From Roseiarcus sp963761435 (GTDB lineage Bacteria; Pseudomonadota; Alphaproteobacteria; Rhizobiales; Beijerinckiaceae), in contig CAVXHJ010000017.1 of NCBI GenBank assembly GCA_963761435.1, positions 62,001-126,000 of the forward strand: a stretch of 64,000 nt of DNA, in the 5' to 3' direction. Shown here piece by piece: positions 55,557 to 63,865 of this stretch. Each line of letters starts with the position of its first letter. Position 1 is the stretch's first letter. The position numbers and the translations under genes were made by a program. The notes beneath the pieces are model-generated. The model had not been told where the DNA came from. It saw only the letters and a program-made list of their open reading frames with translations, and searched no databases.

Positions 55557-56369
55557 TCACCGAGCGGCCTGCTGCGCGGCGCCATAGCGAACGACCGTGA
55601 AGCCGCTTTTTCCCGCGCCGTCCGTGCTGTCGACCACGGTGCGGGCTGGCCCGCCGCTGTCTACGAGGCTGCGGAGCGCGAGATGAAGATTCGAGTTGCC
55701 GGCTTGCTGCGCAAGAATGATCAGATTGACTTGATCCGGATCGAGTTCAAGCGTCGCATTGGCCCCGGTGATGACCTTCTTGCCGTTCTGCTCTTCAACG
55801 TTCTGTCCGATCGCCAGAACCCGGACATTGGCGAGAATTGTCTGCGCGGTCATAACTTCGACTCCGCGGGCCTTCGTGGCGTCCTCGTCGCGCGCAAGAC
55901 GGACGACGTCGACCCGGTCGTTAGGGAGAATGAATCCGCCGGCCGAGGAATCGCCGCCGTTGTCGATCTTGATCGCCACGGCCCGCTTGCCGCCCGGGAG
56001 AATCGCAGACATGAACCCGCCGGACCCAGCCTGAACGAGCTTATCATGCCGGATCGGCTCGCCGCGGATGAACGCGACCCGGGTCATTGCGCCCTTTACA
56101 TCATCGAGGGCGTCCGGCCTCCCCGACTTGGTGATCATGAATTCCGAGACCGCAGCCTTTGGCCAAGTCTGCCAGGCCGTGGCGCCGTCGCCGACCACGG
56201 TTCCCATCGGCAGGTCCTGACTGGCAACGAGGACTTGCTCCACATCGACTTTTGGCGGCGCCTCGGCGGCCGGGCTCGGCGCCGAGCTTGGGGCGCTTGC
56301 AAGAAAGATATACGTCGCCCCAAACGCTAGAACCGCGATGGTCCCGACGATGATCAGTTTCCGATTCAT
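55557..56369 (-). CDS. cpaB: Pilus assembly protein CpaB/RcpC
   Basis: Periplasmic pilus assembly factor, 270 residues. One N-terminal membrane anchor (IIVGTIAVLAFGATYIFLA) is followed by a SAF-type domain (VEQVLVASQDLPMGTVV, GEPIRHDKLVQ) and the CpaB/RcpC core (GFILPNDRVDVVRLA, NATLELDPDQVNLIILAQQ). It is the first gene of the cpaB-tadC run, after a 345-bp AT-rich spacer. Start 56369 is set by the anchor segment. Confidence 0.92.
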   Translation of the reverse strand: MNRKLIIVGTIAVLAFGATYIFLASAPSSAPSPAAEAPPKVDVEQVLVASQDLPMGTVVGDGATAWQTWPKAAVSEFMITKSGRPDALDDVKGAMTRVAFIRGEPIRHDKLVQAGSGGFMSAILPGGKRAVAIKIDNGGDSSAGGFILPNDRVDVVRLARDEDATKARGVEVMTAQTILANVRVLAIGQNVEEQNGKKVITGANATLELDPDQVNLIILAQQAGNSNLHLALRSLVDSGGPARTVVDSTDGAGKSGFTVVRYGAAQQAAR

Positions 56370-56714
56370 GAAACGGCGGTCCTTCAAACGCCGGCTGGCG
56401 CTCACCGCGATTTAGCCACCGTAATCGTCAAAGTACGGTTAATTGAAAGTATCGAATCGCTCGTCAACGGATCAAAACGCGTAAGCGCAGAGATCCATCT
56501 GGACAGAACCAACTACATCGCTTTAAGGATATTTCGTAGCGTCGCAGTTAAAACTCTCGTAAGGTTAGCTTCAACTGAAGACGTTTAAGGAAAATGGCTT
56601 GAATCAAGGCCCGCTGCTATATTCCAATTGACCAGAATTTGCCGCAGTGCTGCGAGGGTGAATCGGTGAGTGGGCGCAGCGGAACCAACGCGAAGCGACT
56701 GTCCCGTCTTCCGC
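56370..56714. promoter_or_regulatory. AT-rich spacer upstream of cpaB
   Basis: A 345-bp gene-free stretch on the start side of cpaB and the stop side of cpaA. Positions 56420-56640 are markedly AT-rich for this genome (TACGGTTAATTGAAAG, TTTAAGGATATTTCG). This is the likely promoter region of the cpaB-tadC operon. No specific operator is recognised. Confidence 0.45.
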
Positions 56715-57227
56715 CTAAGCGGCTGCTGCCCAGATTCCCGAGCACGGATACTGCATCAATCCGGCCGCGGCCAGCGCGATCCCGTACGGCACGCCTGCCT
56801 TGGCGTCGTGCAACCGCGCGACCCAAGCGAAACGTCCAAGCGCGGCGGGCAGCGGCGCCATCCGCGCGCTCAGAATCGCCAGCGTCAGCACCCCGCCGCA
56901 AAGCGCCGCAGTGACCCCATAGTCGAGGATCGAGCTCCAACCCAACCATACGGCCGTCGACGCAGCGAGCTTGGCGTCCCCCCCGCCGACCCAGCCGAGA
57001 TTGAACATCACGAACGCCAGTCCCAGAATCGCCAGGGCGCAGGATATGTTGAGAAGGATATCCGCAAGCGGAACGCCGAGAGGGGCGGCCAGGGCAAAGT
57101 ACCCGAGCGCAAGACTGGCGCAGATTCGATTGGGTATGGTGAAAGTCAAAAGGTCCATGGACGCCGACAGCGCCATGAGCGCGGGAAAAAAGGCGAGCAC
57201 GGAAAGATGGAGAAGCGTCGAAGCCAT
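56715..57227 (-). CDS. cpaA: Prepilin peptidase CpaA/TadV
   Basis: Membrane aspartyl protease that cleaves Flp prepilin, 170 residues with about five membrane segments. The two catalytic aspartates are Asp25 (SASMDLLTFTIPN) and Asp84 in the GxGD-type motif GWVGGGDAKLA. The compact form lacks the N-methylation domain, as usual for CpaA/TadV. It lies 93 bp after the pilin gene, same strand. No good ribosome-binding site is visible at the ATG 57227. Confidence 0.92.
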   Translation of the reverse strand: MASTLLHLSVLAFFPALMALSASMDLLTFTIPNRICASLALGYFALAAPLGVPLADILLNISCALAILGLAFVMFNLGWVGGGDAKLAASTAVWLGWSSILDYGVTAALCGGVLTLAILSARMAPLPAALGRFAWVARLHDAKAGVPYGIALAAAGLMQYPCSGIWAAAA

Positions 57228-57320
57228 CGTGAGTCGTACTTGTGCGAGGATTTCAAGAGACGCTCGCGGCGGCAAGGGGGGCTCGCCGCCGCGAAGACCG
57301 CGACTTTCGCCGAAAAGCTT

Positions 57321-57485
57321 TTACTTGAGCGTATTGCCGATTTCGGTGAACACCGTGCTGACCTTCGTGCCGACAGTCTGCACCGCGGTGATAATGAAAA
57401 CGGCGATGAGCGAGGCGATCAGCGCGTATTCGATCGCCGTGGCGCCCGAGTCGGCGGCGGCGAAATTCTTGATCGACTTGAACAT
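57321..57485 (-). CDS. pilA: Flp/Fap-type pilin (type IVb)
   Basis: A 54-residue prepilin (MFKSIKNFAAADSGATAIEY, then a ~20-residue hydrophobic stem ALIASLIAVFIITAV). The short basic leader ends at Gly14; cleavage before Ala15 puts the conserved Glu at +5 (Glu19) and Tyr at +6, the Flp signature. TAGGAGC lies 7 nt before the ATG at 57485, a strong ribosome-binding site fitting a major structural protein. It is the first gene of the Tad locus. Confidence 0.94.
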   Translation of the reverse strand: MFKSIKNFAAADSGATAIEYALIASLIAVFIITAVQTVGTKVSTVFTEIGNTLK

Positions 57486-57810
57486 GATTTGCTCCTACTG
57501 CGAGAACCCTATCCAGCGGCAAGCTCAGTTGTTCAGGCCGCCCGACACAGGCGGAAAGTATCCCTCTCCACTTTCGACCTAGTTAATTCGAATGTCGCCA
57601 AGTGAAGCGCGAGATCGAAGTTGAGCCGTTGGTTAAGCCGCGTGTAAGAGCGAACAAAATATTGCTGGGTCTCAATTAAAAGCAAATTGGCGCCTTGGGG
57701 CGAGGCTGGTTGCTCGTCCTATATGTTGCCCTTGCCTGCCGTTACGACGGCGAGAGGCCCCCGAACCGGCCCTGGCCGCGTCGGCGGCAAACGCGGGTCC
57801 TACGCGTCCG
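57486..57810. other. Gene-free spacer upstream of the pilin gene
   Basis: About 325 bp containing no convincing gene. The side next to pilA must hold its promoter; AT-richer sequence lies at 57640-57690 (AACAAAATATTGCTGGGTCT). No terminator or repeat from the families described here is seen. Confidence 0.4.
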
Positions 57811-58158
57811 TCAGGACGCCAGATCGAGCCAGGCGCCCTCTGCGCCCTTCTCGATTTCGACAATCCAGAGGTCAGGATCGAACGCGATTTCCCGTTTGAG
57901 CCGCTCATCAGCCTCGTTCGAATCGACGCTGTCCCCACTATGCGCGCGGGCGAAAAGCCGCTCGACGCCAGGCGGCAGCTCAACCGCCGCCGCCTGCGGC
58001 GCTGGCCCGTACAGCGTCGCGCGCCCATTGAGATGATCGACCTTGACGAAAATCGCGCCCGCTTCCGCGGCGCCTCGACGGAGGAGGACCGCGCTTACGC
58101 CTTCTACCCCGCACCGACGCAAATAGGCGGCGATCCAGATGTCGGAGCGCAGGCGCAA
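57811..58158 (-). CDS. DUF1491 family protein
   Basis: A 115-residue alphaproteobacterial protein of unknown function. The N-terminal RLRSDIWIAAYLRRCGVEG and RRGAAEAGAIFVKVDHLNG match DUF1491; the end (FDPDLWIVEIEKGA) is also typical. It lies 5 bp downstream of the peptidoglycan-binding-like gene on the same strand, so the two are probably co-transcribed. Confidence 0.88.
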   Translation of the reverse strand: MRLRSDIWIAAYLRRCGVEGVSAVLLRRGAAEAGAIFVKVDHLNGRATLYGPAPQAAAVELPPGVERLFARAHSGDSVDSNEADERLKREIAFDPDLWIVEIEKGAEGAWLDLAS

Positions 58159-58163
58159 TGAAT

Positions 58164-58778
58164 CTAGCGCGCCCCAGCGCGCGCAGCGGCGTTCAGCTGC
58201 TTTATGAGGCGGGGGGTTATCTCGGTTGAAACCGGCAAGTCGTGGGCGCGCTCGAAGTCTCGCAGCGCCTGTTGGGTCGCGAGACCGTCGTTCCCATCCG
58301 GCTTGACCGGGTAGCCCAGTTTGACGAGCGCGGTTTGCGCGGCCAGGACCAGATGCGCGCCCTCGGCGCGACCCTCCCCACGTAGCAGATCCGTGATCTG
58401 ATCAGTGGGGGCCGTGGAGGAACCATCGGCCCCGTCCGGCCGGACAGGCGGAAGCGCCGCGGGGGGCTCAGAGGCCGGCTCGCCGCGTTCGGCGCTCGGC
58501 TTCGGAGGGAGGAGGGGCTGCCGCTCGGGAGCAGCGGCGGAGTTCAGGGGCAGGCGCGATCCGAAAAGGGGGGCCGGATGACGCTCGCGCTGAAACACCA
58601 GCGCGTTAGCGGCGATGCCGACCAGAATGAGCGACAGGGCCGCCGCAGGATAAAAGCGCAAGGGTATGGCTTTCACCCGCCTCGCCAATCCTTGGCGCAG
58701 CGTCCCGCCAGCCGACCGCTGCAGAGGCCCTCGGAGTGGAGCCGAACCGCTTCGGATTCGTGAAAGGGCCAAAGTCAA
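58164..58778 (-). CDS. Peptidoglycan-binding-domain-like membrane protein
   Basis: A 204-residue protein: a basic N-terminus, one membrane segment (FYPAAALSLILVGIAANALV), a Pro/Ala-rich linker, then a C-terminal ~60-residue domain (VLAAQTALVKLGYPVKPDGN, ATQQALRDFERAHDLPVS) like the three-helix PG_binding_1 fold. The predicted topology anchors a wall-binding domain in the periplasm. It is paired with DUF1491, an order conserved in Rhizobiales. Confidence 0.8.
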   Translation of the reverse strand: MTLALSRIRSGSAPLRGPLQRSAGGTLRQGLARRVKAIPLRFYPAAALSLILVGIAANALVFQRERHPAPLFGSRLPLNSAAAPERQPLLPPKPSAERGEPASEPPAALPPVRPDGADGSSTAPTDQITDLLRGEGRAEGAHLVLAAQTALVKLGYPVKPDGNDGLATQQALRDFERAHDLPVSTEITPRLIKQLNAAARAGAR

Positions 58779-59133
58779 AATGCTACTCCTTGGACTTCAG
58801 GGCGGTCTATCCTGCTCAAAATCTTGAAGACCGGAGACTCAGACGCGCCCGGGCGGCGAAATTTATCGCCACCAGGACGAAGCCGTTTCATTACGATCGC
58901 AGCGCGAGCTTAAATCAATCCTAAGTCATGAACCCATCCGCCCGACGCCTCTCGTAAGATCAGGCAGCCGTTCCGTTATGGTTTATTTTCCATTACCGTC
59001 ATCCCCTAGCCTTAACGGCCTATCGATAGAAAGCTTCCAACTTGAGAGGTCTTCCTACCCGCGTGTTAGCGCTCTTGCCCTATCTTCTACGGACCGAAGA
59101 TCGATCGATCCGGCGGAGGCGGCCATCAAATTC

Positions 59134-59451
59134 GTGGCGAAAAGCGCATTTTGGCTCGGGCTGGTCTATAGCGCGATGCCGTTCGATTCGGGGAACCCCA
59201 CCGCCGTTGGACCAACAGCGACAGCTACGCCTCATGCGGCCGGCTTGTCGCTTGGAGCCATTGATAGCGCTACAACTCTGGATTCGCGCCAGAAACTCGA
59301 TGACTTTACGTCCGCCGTCGAGCTCGCGGCGACATTCTGCGGGCGCGACTGCCTTCGCCTCCCGCTCGCCGCGCCGCGGTCGAACAACCCTCCTTCTCAG
59401 AAGGATCCGCCTGAGCGACCGCGCCGGCGCTCCCCGGAGAAATTAGACTGA
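59134..59451 (+). CDS. DUF5330-like small protein
   Basis: A frame containing VAKSAFWLGLVYSAMPFDSG followed by a ~70-residue region with CGRDC; the opening resembles the start of DUF5330 proteins, which are small exported or membrane proteins of Rhizobiales. The open frame runs from 58978, but the family-like part starts at about 59134 (GTG), with GGAGG 14 nt upstream, a poor spacing. The start is therefore uncertain. The gap 58779-59133 has no other convincing gene. It precedes sufE by 70 bp. Confidence 0.5.
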   Translation: MAKSAFWLGLVYSAMPFDSGNPTAVGPTATATPHAAGLSLGAIDSATTLDSRQKLDDFTSAVELAATFCGRDCLRLPLAAPRSNNPPSQKDPPERPRRRSPEKLD

Positions 59452-59521
59452 CACTGCGCTGCTTCTCCGCCAGGCGCTTACCATATAGGGTGGCGAGACC
59501 AACTGACACGGCGGATTTCTC

Positions 59522-59956
59522 TTGTCGGCCATCGACGCGATACGTGACGATTTTGCCTCTCTCGACGAGTGGGAGGATCGGTATCGTTACGTTATCGAAC
59601 TGGGCCATACGCTCGAGCCCCTAAGCGAGACGTCCCATAACGACGCCAACAGGGTCCGCGGCTGTGTCAGTCAAGTATGGCTGGAACGCGAGCCGACAAC
59701 CCGCGCAGACGGGCAAACGACCTTGCACTATCGCGGCGATAGCGATTCCCACCTCGTGCGAGGGTTGATTGCGATCGCGATCGCGCTCTTTTCTGACCAA
59801 ACGCCGGAGCAGATTCTTGCCGTTGACGCACACGCCGCCTTTCGCTCGCTCGGCCTCGAGCAGCACCTGACGCCGCAGCGCTCCAATGGCGTGCGCGCCA
59901 TGGTCGAACGTATTCGCGCCGACGCCGCCGAGCTGAGGCTCGCGGCTCTTTCTTGA
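59522..59956 (+). CDS. sufE: Cysteine desulfuration protein SufE
   Basis: Sulfur acceptor for SufS in iron-sulfur cluster assembly, 144 residues. EWEDRYRYVIELG and NRVRGCVSQVWL (acceptor Cys48) are diagnostic, as is the C-terminal GVRAMVERIRADA. The start is a TTG at 59522, supported by the conserved N-terminus. It stands apart from any suf operon here. Confidence 0.94.
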   Translation: MSAIDAIRDDFASLDEWEDRYRYVIELGHTLEPLSETSHNDANRVRGCVSQVWLEREPTTRADGQTTLHYRGDSDSHLVRGLIAIAIALFSDQTPEQILAVDAHAAFRSLGLEQHLTPQRSNGVRAMVERIRADAAELRLAALS

Positions 59957-60133
59957 CTTGAAGCCTATGTCTTCGAGGCTGCGCGGTTGGTCGCCGCGAG
60001 CGCCGTTCAGTTTCCCTACGACGAAATCTCGATCAACCCGCGCGGCGCGCCCAGGCCGTAACGAAGGGTCAACAGTTCATTAATCCCGTCGGCGGAGAAT
60101 GCATGAAACATTTCGTCGCGCGGATTTCGGTTC

Positions 60134-61003
60134 ATGAGCGGAAGCAGGGATTTGAGTTTCGGCCCCGGGTCGGAAGACCTCCCACCGGCGAGGCTCGGTC
60201 GCGAACTCGTCCTCATCGCCGTCGATCCTCGAGCCCGTTCTCAGTCCCGGCCGCAACCTCCTGCTCGAAATAGGCGTTTTTCGTCTCGATCCGTATTGGC
60301 CGCCGCAGCGCTAGCGGTCGTTGTTGCCGTCGCGGGGGCATTGGCCTGGGAGCACGGCCAGCAGGCCCGCGCCCTTGCCGAGCGTGCGAGCGAAACCGAG
60401 TCCCTGGCTCAAACGGTCAGATCGCTGAAAGTCCGTCTCGACGCCATCGACGCCGCCAAATCGCACGACGACCTCGCCGAACTGCGCCGATCAGTCGGCG
60501 ATGTGAAGGCGACCGCCGTTTCGACACGCGAATTCAGCGCGGCTATGGCGCAGCTCTCTCAACGCGTCGAGAAGCTGGACAACGAAGCAAGCGCCAAAGT
60601 CGACAAGCTCGGCGAGCGCGTGGACCACGAGGCAAGCGCGCTGACGACCGAGCTTGCCACGCGCGTCGACAAGCTTGAGAAAAAGATCGTCGCGCCGGCC
60701 TCAGCTCCAGCGCAAGTTGGGCAAGCGGCGCAGCCGTCGGCGCAACCCAAGTTGGGCCCGAACGTTTCCATGGAGACGACAGGATCGATTGAACGACCAC
60801 GGCCGCTGCTGCGCGGCTACATCGTCCTCGATGCTCGGGGCGACGTCGCGCTGGTCGGCGGACGCTTTGGCGAGCAGGAAGTGCGCCTGGGCGATTTTCT
60901 TCCGGGAGCCGGGCGCGTCGAGCGTATCGAGCTCAAAGGCGGGAGATGGACTATATTGACCAGCGAAGGCCTCATCGCCTCCGCGGAATTTCCGCCCTAC
61001 TGA
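60134..61003 (+). CDS. Membrane-anchored coiled-coil protein of unknown function
   Basis: A 289-residue protein not recognised by name. A ~50-residue charged cytoplasmic leader precedes one membrane segment (SVLAAAALAVVVAVAGALAW). A long heptad-bearing helix follows at about residues 75-185 (LRRSVGDVKATAV, LSQRVEKLDNEASAKVDKL, VDKLEKKI). The C-terminal ~65 residues form a compact beta-rich region (LRGYIVLDARGDVALVGGRF, GGRWTILTSEGLIAS). Similar single-pass proteins are conserved in Rhizobiales. Type II topology would place the coil in the periplasm. Confidence 0.7.
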   Translation: MSGSRDLSFGPGSEDLPPARLGRELVLIAVDPRARSQSRPQPPARNRRFSSRSVLAAAALAVVVAVAGALAWEHGQQARALAERASETESLAQTVRSLKVRLDAIDAAKSHDDLAELRRSVGDVKATAVSTREFSAAMAQLSQRVEKLDNEASAKVDKLGERVDHEASALTTELATRVDKLEKKIVAPASAPAQVGQAAQPSAQPKLGPNVSMETTGSIERPRPLLRGYIVLDARGDVALVGGRFGEQEVRLGDFLPGAGRVERIELKGGRWTILTSEGLIASAEFPPY

Positions 61004-61194
61004 TCGTCTTCGTCGATCTGCCCGCGCAGAGTTTCTCTACGGCCAGCGTGTAGCGCCCGCCGGCGCCGAAGATATCCCGACTTCGGGTCCAACTCCGGTC
61101 GCCCGACGGGGCGCTTTCGATAAGCCCACGCCTGTGATAGCAAGCCGAGTTGAGGCTTCCGCGCGTGGCGCGATCCCAGGGGCAGACCGCGCTG

Positions 61195-61719
61195 ATGATT
61201 GGAAAGCCCACGAGTTTCAACTATGAGGACCTCATTTCCTGCGGTCGCGGCGAGTTGTTTGGCGCCGGCAACGCTCAGCTGCCTTTGCCGCCAATGCTGA
61301 TGTTCGATCGGATTAGCGAGATTTCCGAAACCGGAGGGGCCAACGGGAAGGGAGGGGTGCGCGCCGAGTTCGACATCAGACCCGACCTCTGGTTTTTCAA
61401 TTGTCATTTCAAGGGCGATCCGGTGATGCCCGGGTGTCTCGGGCTGGATGCGCTGTGGCAATTGACCGGTTTCTTCCTCGCCTGGCTCGGACTGCCCGGG
61501 CGGGGCCGCGCCCTCGGGGTCGGTGAAGTCAAGTTCGCCGATCAGGTGCTGCCGACGGTCAAACGAGTCGTGTACGGCGTCGACATCAAGCGGGTATTCA
61601 AGGGCAAGTTGATTCTTGGCGTCGCCGACGGGTGGTTGGAGGGCGACGGCCGACGGATCTATGAGGTTAAGGACATCCGTGTGGGCTTGTTCAGCCCCCT
61701 GAACGCAGGCTCGGCCTGA
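61195..61719 (+). CDS. fabA: 3-hydroxydecanoyl-ACP dehydratase/isomerase
   Basis: Makes the cis-3-decenoyl-ACP precursor of unsaturated fatty acids without oxygen, 174 residues. The hot-dog fold carries the catalytic His71 (FNCHFKGDPVMPGC) and Asp85 (CLGLDALWQLTGF). SCGRGELFG and LPLPPMLMFDRI are also diagnostic. The ATG at 61195 has AGGGG 11 nt upstream; the frame from 61150 adds unconserved residues. It forms the fabA-fabB-fabI set; the irr gene that often precedes it in Rhizobiales is not present in the window. Confidence 0.95.
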   Translation: MIGKPTSFNYEDLISCGRGELFGAGNAQLPLPPMLMFDRISEISETGGANGKGGVRAEFDIRPDLWFFNCHFKGDPVMPGCLGLDALWQLTGFFLAWLGLPGRGRALGVGEVKFADQVLPTVKRVVYGVDIKRVFKGKLILGVADGWLEGDGRRIYEVKDIRVGLFSPLNAGSA

Positions 61720-61756
61720 TCAATCGCAGCGGGGGGAGTTCGGTGGAGACGAAAGG

Positions 61757-62980
61757 ATGAGGCGGGTTGTCGTCACCGGCATGGGCATCGTGTCCTCGAT
61801 CGGCAACAACGCCCAGGAAGTGACCGCCAGTCTCCACGCAGGCAAATCGGGAATTACGCGTGCCGAGCGCTTGGCCGAGCTCGGCTTCCGCTCTCAGGTC
61901 CACGGAGCGCCGACACTACGCCCAGAGGAGGTGATCGATCGACGTGCGATGCGCTTTCACGGCGGCGGCACGGCCTGGAACCACGTCGCCATGGATCAGG
62001 CGATCCTCGATAGCGGTCTCGCGCCCGACGAGGTCTCCCATGAGCGGACCGGCCTGATTATGGGTTCGGGGGGGCCGTCGACTCGGGCGATCGTCGAGGC
62101 GGCCGACGTTGCCCGCGCCAAGGGCCCCAAACGCGTCGGGCCATTCGCAGTGCCAAAGTCGATGTCCTCGACCGCGTCGGCCACTCTCTCGACCTGGTTC
62201 AAGATCAAGGGCGTGAGTTATTCGATTTCCTCCGCCTGCGCCACGTCGAACCACTGTATCGGCGCAGCTTACGAGCACATCCTCAATGACAAGCAAGACG
62301 TTATGTTCGCCGGAGGCTGCGAAGAGCTCGATTGGACGTTATCCGTGCTGTTCGACGCAATGGGCGCCCTCTCCTCCGCGCATAACGAGACCCCTTCCCG
62401 CGCCTCCCGCGCCTACGACAAGAGCCGGGACGGTTTCGTTATTTCGGCTGGCGCAGGCGTTCTGGTGCTTGAGGACCATGAACGGGCGAAGGCTAGAAAC
62501 GCCAGAATTTATGGCGAAATCGTAGGTTATGGCGCCACTTCCGACGGGCACGACATGGTCGCGCCGTCCGGCGAGGGCGCCGCGAGGTGCATGCGCCAGG
62601 CGCTCACCAGGGTCAAGGTCCCGATCGACTACATCAATCCGCACGCGACCTCGACCACGGTCGGCGATCTGAAAGAAATGGAAGCGATACGCCAGGTTTT
62701 CGGCTCGGGAGAAACCTGCCCGCCAATATCAGCCACAAAATCGCTGACCGGCCACTCCCAAGGCGCGACCGGCGTGCATGAGGCGATCTATTCGTTGCTG
62801 ATGATGCAGAACGGCTTCATCTGCGAGAGCGCGCACATAGACGAGCTAGACCCCGTCTTCTCGGACATGCCGGTCGTGCGCAAGCGACGCGACAACGTCA
62901 AGCTAAGGTCCGCGCTTTCGAACTCCTTCGGTTTTGGCGGAACCAATGCGACGCTCGTGTTCAAGCACGTGGACGCTTGA
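61757..62980 (+). CDS. fabB: 3-oxoacyl-ACP synthase I
   Basis: Elongates the unsaturated acyl chain committed by FabA, 407 residues. Catalytic residues are Cys161 (SSACATSN), His296 (NPHATST), and Lys328/His333 (TKSLTGHSQG); the C-terminal NSFGFGGTNATLVF is intact. It is 37 bp after fabA and clearly co-transcribed. Confidence 0.96.
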   Translation: MRRVVVTGMGIVSSIGNNAQEVTASLHAGKSGITRAERLAELGFRSQVHGAPTLRPEEVIDRRAMRFHGGGTAWNHVAMDQAILDSGLAPDEVSHERTGLIMGSGGPSTRAIVEAADVARAKGPKRVGPFAVPKSMSSTASATLSTWFKIKGVSYSISSACATSNHCIGAAYEHILNDKQDVMFAGGCEELDWTLSVLFDAMGALSSAHNETPSRASRAYDKSRDGFVISAGAGVLVLEDHERAKARNARIYGEIVGYGATSDGHDMVAPSGEGAARCMRQALTRVKVPIDYINPHATSTTVGDLKEMEAIRQVFGSGETCPPISATKSLTGHSQGATGVHEAIYSLLMMQNGFICESAHIDELDPVFSDMPVVRKRRDNVKLRSALSNSFGFGGTNATLVFKHVDA

Positions 62981-63067
62981 GCCTGGGGCCTTCGCCGCGT
63001 CGCAAAGCGGGACGAGCCGGTCCCGGCCCTCTTTATCCCATCGCAAATTCCGAATGATGAGTACGCC

Positions 63068-63865
63068 ATGACGTCGGGCTTGATGAACGGCAAACGCGGC
63101 CTCGTGATGGGGGTCGCAAACGACCATTCGATCGCCTGGGGAATAGCGAAGGCGTTAGCCGGAGAGGGGGCCGATCTTGCCTTCACCTACCAGAGCGACG
63201 CCCTGGGTAAGCGTGTTATCCCGCTTGCCCAGGAAATCGGCTCATCACATCTACTTCCCTGCGACGTCGAGGATCTGGCCTCGGTCGATGCGGTATTCTC
63301 ATCTCTCGGGGAGGGGTGGGGCAGTCTCGATTTCCTGGTCCATTGCATCGGATTCTCCGATCGCAATGAACTTAAAGGTCGCTACGTGGACACGACCCGG
63401 GAGAACTTCATTCGGACAATGATCATATCGACGTTCTCCTTCACCGAGGTCGCCAAGCGCGCCGCCAAGATGATGCGCTCCGGCGGCGCTATGCTGACGC
63501 TCACCTTCGGCGGCGCGACCCGCGTTGTGCCGAACTATAATGTGATGGGGGTTGCGAAGGCGGCTTTGGAAGCAAGCGTGCGCTACCTGGCGGCGGACTT
63601 CGGCCCGGATAACATTCGCGTCAACGCGATTTCCGCCGGGCCTATCCGCACCTTGGCCGGCGCCGGAATCGCGGACGCGCGTTTCATGTTCAATTTTCAG
63701 CGCGCCCACTCGCCCCTCCGGCGGACAGTGACGATCGAGAACGTCGGCGGCGCCGCGCTTTATCTCCTCTCTTCGCTCTCGGATGGCGTGACCGGCGAAG
63801 TGCATTTCGTCGACGCCGGCTACAATATCGTGTCCATGCCCCGCCCTGACGAGATGAAGACTTGA
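63068..63865 (+). CDS. fabI: Enoyl-ACP reductase FabI
   Basis: NADH-dependent reductase of the last elongation step, 265 residues. The nucleotide motif GVANDHSIAWGIA is at the N-terminus and the catalytic Tyr157/Lys164 lie in NYNVMGVAK. The position equivalent to E. coli Tyr146 is Phe147 here (LTFGG), a conservative change in the active-site neighbourhood. It is 87 bp after fabB. It may be the second FabI isozyme common in Rhizobiales. Confidence 0.94.
   Translation: MTSGLMNGKRGLVMGVANDHSIAWGIAKALAGEGADLAFTYQSDALGKRVIPLAQEIGSSHLLPCDVEDLASVDAVFSSLGEGWGSLDFLVHCIGFSDRNELKGRYVDTTRENFIRTMIISTFSFTEVAKRAAKMMRSGGAMLTLTFGGATRVVPNYNVMGVAKAALEASVRYLAADFGPDNIRVNAISAGPIRTLAGAGIADARFMFNFQRAHSPLRRTVTIENVGGAALYLLSSLSDGVTGEVHFVDAGYNIVSMPRPDEMKT

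Noticed and set aside
60016..60135. A 39-codon minus-strand frame before the coiled-coil protein (starting MNRNPRDEMFHAF)
   Set aside because: Codon pattern looks plausible, but no family, ribosome-binding site or context supports it.
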